A program made the translations under genes and the position numbers. From positions 140,146,734 through 140,210,733 of the forward strand of contig CM057462.1 in the NCBI GenBank assembly GCA_030035585.1: a DNA stretch of 64,000 nt, written 5' to 3'. Within the stretch, counting starts at the first letter, position 1, and every line of letters starts with the position of its first letter. Source of the stretch: Dugong dugon. Lineage: Eukaryota; Chordata; Mammalia; Sirenia; Dugongidae. Of the stretch, positions 10,641 through 22,680 are shown piece by piece. The notes beneath the pieces were generated by a model. It ran no database searches. It saw only the letters and a list, made by a program, of their open reading frames with translations, and was not told where the DNA came from.

Positions 10641-11763
10641 AAAACTAAGTATATTCATTATCACTGCCTACAGCAATAGCCTCTCAATAAAAATAAGAAG
10701 TTGAAGTATATAAACTTTAAATTGTGCTTAGTTATCAGTGTTTCAGTATTCTATCCTACTTAGCATCTACCTAGAAATCATCTATGTATCCAACGATTAT
10801 TGATTAGTTAATTCCACTTAATATAATTTCAATTCAGTTTCAGAAAACGGCATTAAGTTATGTAAAGATCTGAAAATAGTTTTGAAGTTACCATATCACA
10901 GAACATGATTAGAGTTAAAATAAAAAGTTTATGAGAATAATGATTCAATTTATAAACTAATGAACTTATAATATTCATAATATTAAACATTATGAAGGAG
11001 TAATACTAGCTTATTTTGATCAGTGAACATTTATGAAAACCAATGTCAACTAGAATAAAGTGTATGACAATTATAGTTAGAATTTATAGCTAAGAGAAAG
11101 ACATAGAACTACTATCTTTTAAACCAAAAATTATTAAATTAACTTCATTTGTCAAAGATTTACCTTCATTATGTGGATCTGGATTTTTAAAACATTTCTG
11201 TAAGAATATTTGTTTTAAGTCTAGTATATTTAAAGTATTGGAAACTTGATTTTCTTTATTTTCAGGTAATTTTAACAATATTCAATTTATATAAGCCGTT
11301 ATTTCTAGAAACAAATTATAACAGAGTTCCTTTAATTTAAGAGATTATATTAATCTAAACTATTACTATCATCCAAACATAGGAAAGCATTTTACATTGA
11401 TGCACAAGACAGAAAGACCTCTGTGAATTACACACACATAAAATTATAGACACATGGAGAGTTTATAGCTTCATTTCTGTAGTTTAAGAAACAGAGAACA
11501 AAAACTCACCAGTTCATATATCAAAGAGCTGTTTTCCTTCCTAGTGGGCAGGGAATTCTTAACTGGTTTGAGCTCAAAATACTCAAAAATGCAAACAAAG
11601 CAAAAGACCAACAAACCAGATTCTCTGAAGGCTCTCACCTAATACATTTACGCTGATTGGTGGCCACCGAATGGTCAGACTATAAAGACAAATTCCCAAC
11701 CATTGTTGCCAACAACGAGACATAACTTGTTGGCTTGTGGAAACTAAAACCTAAAAGATAAAA
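10641..11763. other. AT-rich sequence, nothing recognised
   Basis: About 1.1 kb. The minus-strand 62-residue frame at 11090-11278 shows no recognisable domain. Confidence 0.55.
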
Positions 11764-11892
11764 AATCAGTAGGAAGGGAAGAAGGAAAATAAAAGCAAAA
11801 AATAGAAAAGAGAAAGGAAGGAGAGGGAAAGGAAGAGAATGGGAAGAAATACAAAAAGGGAGGAAGAGAAAAGAAAGGAAACAAAAACCCGA
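11764..11892 (+). repeat. Polypurine tract (A/G-rich)
   Basis: About 130 bp almost entirely of A and G on the plus strand, made of irregular GGAAG, GAAAG and GGAGAGG words. The complementary strand translates as Phe/Leu/Ser-rich frames (11680-11972), which are composition artefacts. Confidence 0.85.
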
Positions 11893-12379
11893 GAAATAAT
11901 CAGCAAAATTAAAATTCCTTTGCCCTTTGACTTTCGCTCCTGAGAACCACAAAAAGACACACCTGACCTCAAATTGCCCTAAGATATTTGTCTCTAGAAA
12001 TGTAGTTATCTATTTCCATCAAATAAATTCTTTAAATAACTTGGTAGATGATTTTCAGAACCAAAATATAATATTTTTTAAAACTAAATACACATCAAAG
12101 ACGTCCTTTAGCTCAAGAATTGATAGAGAATCAGTTTGATGTCACATCCAGTTTAAAACAAAACAAAGTCAATTCATGTGTAAGACAAATAAGGCATAAA
12201 TTTACAAACGGATGTAAAATGGTTGCTATCAGTACAATAATCTATTAAATTTCTATAAACAGGAATCATTTGCCTTGTTATCAGTTCTTGCACTTACAGA
12301 GTTGAGGAAAATAACTCAAAATCAATGAAAGACTGATATAACCTGGAAGAGTGACCTAGACAGGACATCATGATCTTTT
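11893..12379. other. AT-rich sequence, nothing recognised
   Basis: No supported gene or repeat. Confidence 0.55.
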
Positions 12380-12592
12380 TGGCCCTGGTAGAGTGCTGGT
12401 TAAAGTGCTTGGTTGCTAAGCAAAAGGTCAGTCGTTGGAACCCACTAGCCCTTCCATGGGAGAAAGATGTTGCGATCTACTTCTGGGAAGATTTAAAGCC
12501 TTGGAAACCCCATGGGGCAGTTCTACTATGTCCTGTAGGGTTGCTATGAGTTAGAATTGACTCAACGGCACCGGATTTTTTTTTTTTTTTAT
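12380..12592 (+). mobile_element. AfroSINE, long form
   Basis: It runs from GGCCCTGGTAGAGTGCTGGT through the long-form module CCATGGGAGAAAGATGTTG to GGAAACCCCATGGGGCAGTT, GGTTGCTATGAGTTAGAATT and a (T)n-rich tail at 12577-12590. It lies 40 bp before the RTE insertion. Confidence 0.9.
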
Positions 12593-12632
12593 AAAGGCTT
12601 CCACAATTTTTTATCCGACACCTCCAAGTTAC

Positions 12633-15600
12633 TGATGAGTAGAATGTTGTTGTTACAACGTGCCTTCGAGTGGGTTCCGACTCATAACGACCTTATGTAC
12701 AATAGAAGAAAACACTGCTCGATCTTGTGCCACCTTCACAATCATTGTTATGCTTGAGCTCATTGTTGCAGCCACTCTGTCAATCCATCTTGTTGGGGAT
12801 CTGCATCTTTTTCTCTGACCCTCTACCTTACTAAGCATGATGTCCTTTTCCATGGACTTGTCCCTCCTGATAAAATGTTCAAAGTACACTAGAGGATATC
12901 TTGCTACCCCTACTTCCAATGAGCATTCCAGATATACTTCTTCCAAGACAGATTTGTTTGTTCCTCTGGCAGTCTATGGTAATTCAATATTCTTCGTCAA
13001 CACCGAAATTCAAAGGCTTCAATTCTTCTTCCGTCTTCCTTATTCATTGTCCAGCTTTCACATGCATATGAGGCCATTGAAAATGCCATGGCTTGGGTCA
13101 GGTGTACCCTAGTCCTTAAAGTGACATCTTTGCTTTAACACTTTAAAGAGGTCTTTTGCAGCAGATTTGCCCAATGCAATTTGATTTCCTGACTGCTGTT
13201 TCCCTGGGCATTGGTTGTGGATCCAAGTAAAATGAAATCTTTGATAACTTCAATCTTTTCTCCGTTTATCATTGTGTTGCTTATTGGTCCAGTTATGAGG
13301 ATTTTTGTTTCTTTATGTTGAAGTGTAATCCATACTGAAGGCAGTAGTTTTAGATCTTCATCAGTAAGTGCTTCAAGTCCTCTTTACTTTTAGCAAGCAA
13401 GTTTATATCATCTGCATATCACAGGTTGTTCATGAGTGTTCCTCCAATCCTGATGCCCCATATAATTCGGCTTTTCAGATTATTTGCTCACCATACAGAT
13501 TGAATAAGTATGGTGAAAGGATACAATCCTGATGCACACTTTCCTGACTTAAAGCAGCACAGTATCCTCTTGTTCTGTTTGAATGACTACCTCTTGGCCT
13601 ACGTACAAGTTCCTCAAGGGCACAATTAAGTGTTCCATGATTCCCATTTTTACGAAGGTTGTCCATAATTTGTTATGATTGACCCAGCTAAATGTCTTTG
13701 CATAGTTTATAAGACACACATAAACATGTTTCTGGTGTTCTCTCCTTTCAGCCATGATCCATCTGACATCAGCTATGATATTCCTCATTCCACATCCTCC
13801 TCTGAATCTGGCTTGAATGTCTGGCAGTTTCCTGTCCATGTACTGCTGCAGCTGCTTTTGAATGATTTTCAGCATAATTTTACTTGTGTGTGATATTCAT
13901 GATATTGTTTGACAATTTCTGCATTCTGTTGAATCACCTTTCTTTGGAATGGGCACAAATATGGATCCCTGGCAGTCAGTTGGCTAGGCATCTGTCCTCC
14001 AAATTTCTTGATATAGACGAGTGAGCACCACCAGCACTGCATCTGTTGTTGAAACATCTCAACTGGTATTCCATAAATTCCTGGAGCCTTGTTTTTAGCC
14101 AATGGCTTCTGTGCAGCTTGGACTTCTTCTTCAGTACCATTGGTTCTGAGTTATATGCTACCTCCTGAAGTGGTTGAACATTGACCAATTCTTTTTGATA
14201 CAGTGACTATGTATTTCTTCCATATTCTTTTGATGCTTCCTGCATCATTCAATATTTTCCAGACAGAATCCTTCAATATTGCAACTAGAGGCTTGAATTC
14301 TTTCTTCAGTTCTTTCAGTTGGAGAAATGCCAAGCATGTTCTCCTCTTTTGGTTTTCTAACTCCAGGTCTTTGTAGATTTCTTTACTTTGTCTTCTCGAG
14401 CAGCCCTTTGAAATCTTCTGTTCAACTCTTTTACTTTATCATTCCTTCCTTTCTCTTTAGCTACTCTAGGTTTAAGAGCAAGTTTCAGACTCTCTTCTGA
14501 GTTATATTTTGATCTTTGATCTTTTCTTTCTCTCCCTGTCTTATTAATGACCTCTTGCTTTCTTTGTGTCTGATGTTCTTGATGTCATTTCACAACTTGT
14601 CCTCGATCATTAGTATTCAATGAGCCAAATCTATTCCTGAGATGGTCTATAAATTTGGGTGTGGTATTACTTAAGGTCCTATTTTGGCTCTTGTGGACTT
14701 ACACTAATTTTCTTCAGCTTTAACTTGAATTTGCGTACGAGCAATTGATGGTCCATTGGTCTGATGGTCTGTTTCACAGTTGGCCCCTGGCCTTTTATTG
14801 ATTAATGATATTGAGCTTTTCCACAGTCTCTTTCCACAGATGTAGTCAATTTGATTCCTGAGTATTCCATCTAATGAGGTCCGTATTTACAGTTGCCATT
14901 TATGTTGTTGAAAAAAGGTTATTTCCAGTAAAGAAGTCCTCGGTCTTGCAAAATACTGTCATGTAATCTCCAGCATTGATTCTATCACCAAGGCCATATT
15001 TTTCAACCAGTGGTCTTCTTAGTTTCCAGCTTTCACATTCCAACCACCAGTAATTATCAGTGCATCCCTATTGCATGTTAGGTCAATTTCAGACTTCAGA
15101 AATTGGTAGAAATTTCAGTTTCCTCATCTTTGGCCTTCTTGGTTGTAGTGTAAATTTGAATAGTAGTTGTATTAACTGGTCTTCTTTCTCTATGTATGGA
15201 TGTTATCGTATCACTGACAGCAGTGTACTTCAGGATAAATTTTGAAATGTTCTTTTTGACAGTGAATGCTACTCCATTCCTCTTCAAGTTGTAATTCCTG
15301 GCATTGTAGAACATGTGATTGTCCAATCCAAAATGGCCAATGCCAGTCCATTTCAGCTCACTAATGCCTACGATATAGAGATCTTTATGCATTCCATTTC
15401 ATTTTTGACAACTTCCTATTTTCCTAGATTCATACTTTTTACATTCCATGTTCTGATTATTAATGGATGTTTGCAGCTCTTTCTTCTCATTTTGAGTTGT
15501 GCCACATCAACAAATGAAGGTCCCGAAAGTTTGACTACATCCATGTCATTAGGGTCAACTCTACTTTGAGGAGGCAGCTCTTCCCCAGTCATGTTTTGAA

Positions 15601-15869
15601 TGCCGTCCAATCTGAGGGGCTCATCTTCTGGCAACATATCAGACAATGTTGCACTGCTATTCATAAGGCTTCCACTGGCCATGTTTTTTACAAGTAGATT
15701 GCCAGTCCTTCTTCCTAGTCTGCCTTAGCCTGGAAGCTCACCTGAAACCTGTCCACCAAGGGTGACCCTGCTCGTATTTGAAATACAGGTGGCAAATCTT
15801 CCAATATCACAGAAATAAGCAAGTCACCACAGTATGATAAACTTACAGATGCTTGGTGGTGATGTGTAG
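12633..15869 (-). mobile_element. Near full-length RTE (BovB-like) LINE, minus strand
   Basis: The element occupies 12643-15859 (about 3.2 kb) between TGATGAGTAG (12633-12642) and TGATGTGTAG (15860-15869), a 10-bp duplication with one mismatch. The 3' end on the minus strand is GTTGTAACAACAACA-like and lacks a poly(A), as in RTE elements. The last 35 bases share ATGAGTCGGAACC-type sequence with the SINEs. The 5' end matches the starts of the copies near 10326 and 20417. Coding regions for endonuclease and reverse transcriptase are present but broken. Confidence 0.93.
13000..15720 (-). pseudogene. RTE endonuclease/reverse-transcriptase ORF, degenerate
   Basis: Minus-strand pieces in order: 15682-15416, the N-terminal region ending just before the endonuclease (TWNVKSMNLGK, the RTE start of the APE-type domain); 15392-15096, endonuclease (GISELKWTGIGHF, VKKNISKFILKY); 14333-13549, the linker and reverse-transcriptase fingers and palm (MAKNKAPGIYGIPVEMFQQQ, MLKIIQKQLQQYMDRKLPD). 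The YADD catalytic motif (TATGCAGATGAT) lies near 13415-13426, next to an in-frame stop in the window. Many frameshifts and stops make it non-functional. It nicked DNA and copied RTE (and probably AfroSINE) RNA when intact. Confidence 0.85.
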
Positions 15870-16408
15870 TGTACATATTTCTAAATAGTTAAGAGTCTTG
15901 ATAAGGTTTCCTACCATGCACCAAAAAGCTAATACACAACCAAACGGGTTAAGTTATCATAAAACTTAAAGTTATATCATAAATTTTCCTTTTTTAAAGT
16001 TCTCTTGAATCTCTTAACATATGGTGAATCATGGCGTTTTCCCCTGCAGTACTCAATCTCAAATCATTTTGTGGCTCTTCTCTCCTACCTTTTGTTTCCC
16101 AATTTCAAGATGTTATAGGACATTACAAATAATAATAATGAGAAAACACAAAACATACATACATATTTAGTGAAATGGGATTACTGGGGTCTTTGGAGAA
16201 AAAACATACTTGGCTAATTGAGTAATGTTGTGGTCAAGTAAAACAGAACTAAAGGTTATGATGAGATATTATCTTGTTTGAGTAATTAGTTTGCTTAAAA
16301 GATATAAGGTCTATCTAAAATTTACTGTACTTATATTTGTTGTGCTATTAGGCATTTGGTCTAACTCATGTTAACCAATAAACTTAATTTTAGCCTACAA
16401 ATTTTTTT
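15870..16408. other. AT-rich sequence, nothing recognised
   Basis: No supported gene or repeat. Confidence 0.55.
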
Positions 16409-16631
16409 CAAATACTATAAACCAGTTGCTGTTGAGTAGACTCTGACTCACGGAGCTCTCACGTATGTTAGAGTAGAACTGTGCATCATACAATTTCCAA
16501 TGGCTGATTTTTCATAAGATTGCCAGGCATTTCTTCTGAGATCCCTCTGGGTGCGTTGGAACCACTAACCTTTCCATCTGTAGCTGAGTGAGTTAACCTT
16601 TGCACAACCTAGGGACTCTGCAAATAATATA
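16409..16631 (-). mobile_element. AfroSINE, third structural variant
   Basis: The minus-strand SINE (16420-16620) lies between CAAATACTATA (16409-16419) and CAAATAATATA (16621-16631), 10 of 11 identical. It carries the variant module with AATGGCTGATTTTTC...AGATTGCCAGGC (plus-strand reading), shared with 46968-47170 and absent from the short and long forms. Confidence 0.92.
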
Positions 16632-16649
16632 CAGTAAGGATAATTAAAG

Positions 16650-17499
16650 TACATGTACTTCCTGACTTATGACAGGGTTCCTTTCCAACAACTCCATCAT
16701 AAGTACATTCTGACATAAGTTGAATACCTATTTTTTTTTAAGTTTTAATCATTATTGCTTTTATAAATCTGATCTTTATTTGTCTTTAGAGGTTGTAAAC
16801 ACTACATATAAACTTACAGATATGTTTTAATATACATATGCATGCATAAAAAATACAGAAATCATAAAAATTCACTCTAACAATGAAGAATTGGACAACA
16901 CTGACATTTTGTCAGTTGTGGTAGTAACTCTACTTTATATCCATGTCTAGAGCCTTCCTCACCTTTTTTTTGCATTAGAACTTTCAGTGACATGACTTCT
17001 TTTGCTAGACATATTGTTGGGGATATAGGTAGTGTAGGTGTTACAGTTAGAGAAACTTGAACTACTCAGCTTTAAATTAACAACCGATGCTTTTTATGGT
17101 ATGAAATGCTGAATAAGATCACATTCTACTTGTTCTACAATGAAGTCGATGTCAGTGTAGTAATAATGACGTTGAAGTCATAAGAGCTGTCGAGCACATG
17201 TGCAGTTCAATTGTTGTATGTCATTAGAGTTGAACATTGCCCAACTTTCCATTTGTTACGACTCCCAGTACCAACACTAACTTCTTTGGAGACCAGGCCA
17301 TAGCCTGCTAAAAGGCAATGTGTTGAATGGTAAATCATAAAATCGAACATCTGAGAATGATAACATCAGCAAATTACAGGCTACAATAGTGTGTGTAGTA
17401 CATATTACTAAAATAAGTTGTAAAACCAACAAAAAAACGAACGGTCGTAAGTGTGGTTCGTCATAACTCGAATACATTGTTAGTCAGGGACTACCTGTA
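16650..17499. mobile_element. Tigger-like DNA transposon, non-autonomous, about 846 bp
   Basis: 16652-17497 is bounded by TA on both sides (16650-16651 and 17498-17499), the duplication expected of Tc1/mariner-type elements. The left end reads CATGTACTTCCTGACTTATG and the right end, reverse complemented, reads CAGGTAGTCCCTGACTAACA, an imperfect terminal inverted repeat of about 17 bp. Subterminal motifs around TATGAC and GTATTCGAG recur in inverted orientation at both ends. No transposase frame is left. The 66-residue minus frame at 17277-17477 has no DDE motif that I can see. Confidence 0.75.
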
Positions 17500-18277
17500 G
17501 ATGAAAGAATATTACAGATATATAAAAATAAGAAGCAAAAGTTTACGTGTTTCTTCATGGTTATTTCAAAATGAAGCTTCGCTGTTCCCATAGCAACCTT
17601 GTAATGAAATAATAAAACTAATAAAATTGTAATGATTTTGATGCAGTGGTTTTGGTACATTTTTCTTCTAATACAAGTTTGCTGCTATTCCAGTCAAATT
17701 TTAGGCACACTATCACATCATAATGCCACTGCTGAATTTAGAAAACCTCTAAGGCTAACATGTCATGAGAACTAAAAAGGGAGTGAGTGGGTAGATGTTA
17801 TGATTTAATACCCTTTGCCACTGGGGATTTCTGGAGCTCAAAGTAATAATGTCTTCCACATTAATGTGCAGTGAAGTGAATGTTGCATTAATCTTCATAG
17901 AAAGTTCAATTCTTTTGAGAGGATGAGGATATAATATCAACTGCATTAATACAAGAAAATAATTAGGTAGCATTAGAAGACTATATATATGTATATATAT
18001 ATGTTTCATATTATATATTTGCCATTTTTCACTATTTTACAGTTATGAGCTAAAAACATATATTGGCCTTCAGTTTGACATCAAATTTTTAAATGAGATT
18101 GTCTTTTTCTTTGCAACCTAAAATGTAAATATATGCTTATAAATTCTTTGTAATATACTCTCATATTTTACTGGCAGCTATCACTTAATTTGTTGACTAC
18201 TTGATTTTAGTATAATTTGGTTTGGTAGCAAATGAGAGTAGATTGATGAATTTTAATACTTTACATTTTAAAAATGC
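17500..18277. other. AT-rich sequence with a TA-rich microsatellite
   Basis: No gene seen. A (TA)n stretch interrupted by TG occupies about 17983-18019. Confidence 0.6.
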
Positions 18278-18427
18278 TTTGTGGTTAAGCATTCAGCTGC
18301 TAACCCAAAAGCCAGCAGTTCAAATCCACCAGCTGCTCCTTGCAAACTCTATGGGGCAATTCTACTCTGTCTTATAGGGTTGCCATGAGTCAGAATTGGC
18401 TTGACATCAACAGGTTTGGTTTGGGAT
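18278..18427 (+). mobile_element. AfroSINE, short form, 5'-truncated
   Basis: It starts at GTGGTTAAGCATTCAGCTGC, continues through CAGCAGTTCAAATCCACCAG and CTACTCTGTCTTATAGGG, and ends CATCAACAGGTTTGGTTTGG. The first 15 or so bases of the head are missing. Confidence 0.9.
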
Positions 18428-20049
18428 TTTATGCATTCTAAATTATAATTTAAATTTTAATGTCAATTATTTATAGTTACAAGTAATTTTTTGTTGTAGT
18501 TGTTTTTATGGTTGCAAATGTCTTTATCTCTTGGGAGAGGATGTCAATCAATCCTTTTGATTTTAAAACTCATAATAAAAAAAGAAAATAGAAGTATAAA
18601 TATATGATCCGTGGTATCTTTCTACTAAGCCCTTAAAAGTGTTCTGCATGCCCAGGTTTAAATTCTAGAAGGTGTTTGGCTCTGTGGTAAGTGAAGTGAC
18701 AGGTGTCTGTAGTTAACCTCCTTATCTTTAGAGACGCTAGCAGTTGGGATATTCTTTAGGATAGAGAAATTTCTAAATAATTCATTCTTACTCGACAAAT
18801 ATATTCTAGAATAACCTCAACTTTCTCAAGCCTATAGCAGTTTTTAGGAATAGGATTCTGCTCTATCTCAAAATTAATTATGGAAATTTAGACTAGAAGC
18901 AAAATATTGAGACCACATAATCAGTTACCATCCTGAGATAACATAATGGAAATCTGGTTTGTGCTTTTCTAAAATTATTTTTATGTTTGGGCACATTAAG
19001 ATCAGCATAAATAAATAAATAAGATAAGTTATAGTTCTAATAATGTTGTATTGTTGTATTTTACTTTGATCTTTTTTCTTTCTTTTTTCCAATATTATTT
19101 GATTTCCAAAACTGTTCTTATTTTAGGAAAACATTTGGATGTAGACTATCTAATGATTCAGCTGAAGTTAAATCAATCCCATAAAAACAAATGATAATTT
19201 CTAGAAAACCTGCATGAGATTTTTAGTGATGTCCCTGGGATAGTATGATATCATATTTGATCCAGATTTTATAATTGCAGGTACTATTTAAAATATTCAT
19301 CATGAGATATTTCAGTTCCGGTTTTGAATTTATATATGACTTTGGAAGAGGAATTATTCTATTTAAGGACTTCTTCAAATTTGTGCTTCTTTCATCTTTC
19401 GACTCTAAAAATATAAACATCTCCAGTATTGTTCTTAAGTAACGCAGAGTGAGTAATTTGTTTTTTAATAATGTAGTATTAGAGTAGAATAATATAAAAA
19501 TCCATTTCCCAAACAAAATGTAAATATTCATGAATATTTTATAAAATAAACTTTTCAATATTCAGGATTCCCAAAAATAAATTAAATTGTTAAAGTCATC
19601 AATTCAATCAGATAATGCAAATATTTGAAGAAACAAAAATAACCTAAGAATAAACAATATCCAGCTCAAAGTGAAGCGTTACATTCCTCTGTCACATTAC
19701 CAGTAATAAGAAGCATTTTAAAACATAATGGCAAGCTATATGAAAATAGGTGCTATTTATGGAGAATCCTGTTTATTTATTCTTTTGAATATTTATTGAT
19801 CACTTATTATGCTCAGAGAGTTGTACGTCTGTTGAATCCTTATACTTTGCATCACTTCTTCTTTCCATAGCTGTTGTTGTTAGTTGGAGCCAACTTATTA
19901 AAACCTGTAGGCCCAAGTAGCTCCCTTTCCCTGAACATACTGCTGAATACTAGCCTTCTTCAACGTCGAAAGAGGGAATGATTGCAGGAGACAGCAAGAA
20001 TTATCAGATCAATTGAACAAAACAGAAAACTTAGAAATTGACACAACTG
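18428..20049. other. AT-rich sequence, possible L2 tail
   Basis: No gene seen. Around 19770-19830, TTGAATATTTATTGATCACT resembles the reverse of an old L2 3' end, but the match is short. The minus-strand 111-residue frame at 19223-19558 is Lys/Ile/Leu-rich with no recognisable domain. Confidence 0.45.
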
Positions 20050-20223
20050 TATGAGTCTGGAGCTCTGGTAGTGCAATGGTTAAGAGCTTGGCTGCTAACC
20101 AAAAGGTTGGCAGTTTGAATCCACCAGCCGCTCTTTGGAAACCCTTTGTGGCAGTTCTACTCTGTCGTTTAGGGTCCTTATGAGTCGGAATCTACCCAAT
20201 GACAATGTGTTTTGGATATGAGT
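20050..20223 (+). mobile_element. AfroSINE, short form, with 7-bp duplication
   Basis: GGAGCTCTGGTAGTGCAATG begins at 20059 and the copy ends GACAATGTGTTTTGG. TATGAGT flanks it at 20050-20056 and 20217-20223. It lies immediately upstream of the inverted RTE. Confidence 0.9.
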
Positions 20224-20225
20224 GT

Positions 20226-21495
20226 AGCGTATGGTATTCCAGGCATAGTAGATGATTGTCATAAGTAGAGTGCCAGGTCCTTCTTAGTCTGTCTTGGTCT
20301 GGAAGCTCCGCTGAAACCTGTCCACTATGGGAGACCCTGCTGGTGCTTGAAATACCAGTGGCATAGTTTCCACCATCACAGCAACATGCAAGCCACCACA
20401 GTATGACAAACTGACAGGGGTGAGGGGAAAGATGTTTTCCTGTGTTTCATTGACTATGCAAAGCCATTCGACTTGGTGGATCATAACAAATTATGGATAA
20501 CATTGCAAAGAATGAGAATTCTAAGACACTTAATTGTGCTCACAAGGAATCTGTACGTAGACAAAGAGGCAGTTGTTAGAACAAGACAAGAGGATACTAC
20601 TTGGTTTAAGATCAAGAGAGTTGTGTGTCAGGGTTGTATCCTTTCACCATACTTATTTAATCTGTGTGTTGAGCAAATAATCAGAGAAACTGGACTATAT
20701 GAAGAAGAACTAGGCATCAGGATTTGAGGAAGACTCATTAACAACCTGTGATATGCAGATGACACAAACTTGCTTGCTGAAAGTGAAGAGGACTTGAAGC
20801 ACTGACTGATGAAAATCAAAGACTACAGCCTTCAGTATGGATTACATCTCAACAAAAAGAAAACAATTCTCACAAGTGGATGAATAAACAACATCATGAT
20901 AAGCAGAGAAAAGACTGAAGTTAATCAAGGATTTCATTTTACTTGGATCCGCAACCAACACCCATGGAAGCAGCAGTCAAGAAATCAAATTACGCATTGC
21001 ATTGGGCAATCTGCTGCAAAAGACCTCTTTAAAGTGTTAAAAAACAAAGATGTCACATTGAGGACTAACTTGCACCTGCCCCAACCCATGGTATTTTCAG
21101 TCGCCTCATATGCACGGGAAAACTGGATAACGAATAAGAAAGACCGAGGAACAACTGACACCTTTGAATTAAGGTTTTGGTGAAGAATATTGAATATATC
21201 ATGGACTTCCAGAAGAACAAACAAATCTGTCATGGAAGAAGTACAGACAGAATGTTCCTTAGAAGCAAGACTTCGCGACTTCCTCTCACATACTTCAGAC
21301 ATGTTATCAGAAGGGACCAGTCCCTGGAGAAAGACATCATGCTTGGTAAAGTAGAGGGTCAGAAGAAATGTAGAAGACCCTCAGCGAAATGGATTGACAC
21401 CGTGGCTGCAACAATGGACTCAAGCATAACCATGATACAGTCGCTATGAGTTGGTACACACTTGAAGGCATCTAACAACAACAAAGCATATTGTA
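20226..21495 (+). mobile_element. RTE (BovB-like) LINE with inverted 5' end (twin-priming type)
   Basis: 20237-20417 is the 5' end of the RTE in reverse orientation. It is followed after about 10 unrelated bases by the 3' part in forward orientation (about 20428-21484: TGTGTTTCATTGACTATGCA through to CATCTAACAACAACAA). The outer flanks AGCGTATGGTA (20226-20236) and AGCATATTGTA (21485-21495) agree at 9 of 11 positions. This supports one insertion event and not two. Roughly 1.7-2 kb of the middle, including the endonuclease, is absent. Confidence 0.88.
20440..21470 (+). pseudogene. RTE reverse-transcriptase C-terminal fragment
   Basis: Plus-strand pieces: 20473-20727 with VDHNKLWITLQRMRI, LTRNLYVDKEAVVRT and CQGCILSPYLFNLCVEQII (palm region, QGCILSPYLF motif); the YADD catalytic codons (TATGCAGATGAC) at 20752-20763, preceded by an in-frame TGA; 20896-21183 (MISREKTEVNQGFHFTWI, then NQITHCIGQSAAKDLFKVL); and 21177-21449 (MDFQKNKQICHGRSTD, LGKVEGQKKC). 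Stops and frame changes break it. The family assignment is secure and the protein is dead. Confidence 0.85.
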
Positions 21496-21570
21496 ACTGT
21501 GGTATCTTCAATACGTTAACAAATATAAAATTACTCAACATAGACGTTGAAATAGCTGGTTAACTATTCA

Positions 21571-21733
21571 AAAACCAAACCCATTGCCATCGAATTGATT
21601 CTGACTCATAGCGACTGTATAGGACAGAGTAGAACTATGCCCACAGGATTTCCAAGGAGTGGCTGGTGGATTCAAGCTGCAGGCCTCTTGGTTAGCAGCT
21701 AAGCTCTTAACCATCGCACCACCAGGGCTCTTT
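21571..21733 (-). mobile_element. AfroSINE, short form, minus strand
   Basis: It runs from the tail complement AAAACCAAACCCATTGCCAT to ACCACCAGGGCTC. It retains the TAGGACAGAGTAGAACT and GGAGTGGCTGGTGGATT segments. It is fairly complete and only modestly diverged. Confidence 0.92.
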
Positions 21734-22084
21734 AGATTCATAAACTCATACACTATTCCAAAATAATTTCCAAATTGATTAGAACTAAATATAGAATAAT
21801 ACTTATATTTAATTTTAAGTTGTGGTAGAAAAGGCTGTTTTAAACGTAACAGTGTCATCATATTTAAACAAAAAGTATAGTTTTATTTAACACATAATAC
21901 TTAAAATATATAAGCATATAAAACACCTCAAGATTAAAAGTCAAAATTGACAACCAGGAAGAAAAGGAAGAAAAGGGCAAAGTACCCAATAAAAATGGAC
22001 AAAGCTCTTAATTATACAAATCACATAATAGTTACACATACAAAATATATTAATATGAGAATATTCAAATTAGCCTACTGAAGT
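21734..22084. other. AT-rich sequence, nothing recognised
   Basis: No supported gene or repeat. Confidence 0.55.
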
Positions 22085-22680
22085 AGTTATCTACTGCTGT
22101 GCAAAAATTACTCCAAAACCTAGCAGCTTAAAACAATAAACATTCATTATCTCACAGTTTCTGTGTGTCAAGATTTCAGGAGTAGCTTTACTGGCTCAGG
22201 GTCTCTCATGAAGCTGTAGTAATGATGTAATCTGCTCCCAATATGGCTCACTCACACGGGTTTTGGCAGGAGACCTCAGTTTCTCACTGGTTGTTAACAG
22301 GAGGCCTTAAATTCCTCACCACTTGGGCCCCACCAAGGAACCCTCATGGTGCAGTAGTTAAGTGCTTCCTTCCTAACTGAAAGGTCAGTTCAAACCCATA
22401 AGCTGCTTTGCAGGAGAAAGATGTGGCAATCTATTTCCCTAAAGATTACAGCCTTGGAAACCCTATGGGGCAGTTCTACTCTGTCCTATAGGGTTGCTGT
22501 GAGTTGGAATCGACTCCATGGAAACGAGTGTGGTGTTTTTGGTTTTCAACCTCTCCATAGAGCTGTGGGACTGTCCTATGATATGGCATTAGGCTTTCCC
22601 CAGGGCGAATGACAAAGAGGAAGTCTCAATGCCTTCTATGTCCTAGCCTAAGAACGCTAACATACTTATTCCACAATATT
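22085..22680 (+). mobile_element. Old mammalian interspersed repeat split by a SINE
   Basis: 22085-22334 (ATCTACTGCTGTGCAAAAAT, TAGCAGCTTAAAACAATAAA, GGCTCAGGGTCTCTCATGAAG) and 22547-22680 (CTCTCCATAGAGCTGTGGGA, CATTAGGCTTTCCCCAGGGC, ATGACAAAGAGGAAGTCTCA) are two halves of one mammal-wide repeat. A second, more diverged copy lies at about 56245-56660. I recognise the family by its wording but cannot name it safely. Confidence 0.65.
22335..22546 (+). mobile_element. AfroSINE, long form, nested in an older repeat
   Basis: AAGGAACCCTCATGGTGCAG begins the copy. The long-form module GGAGAAAGATGTGGCAATC and GATTACAGCCTTGGAAACCC are present, and the tail is GTGTGGTGTTTTTGGTTTT. The host repeat resumes immediately afterwards. 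Confidence 0.92.
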
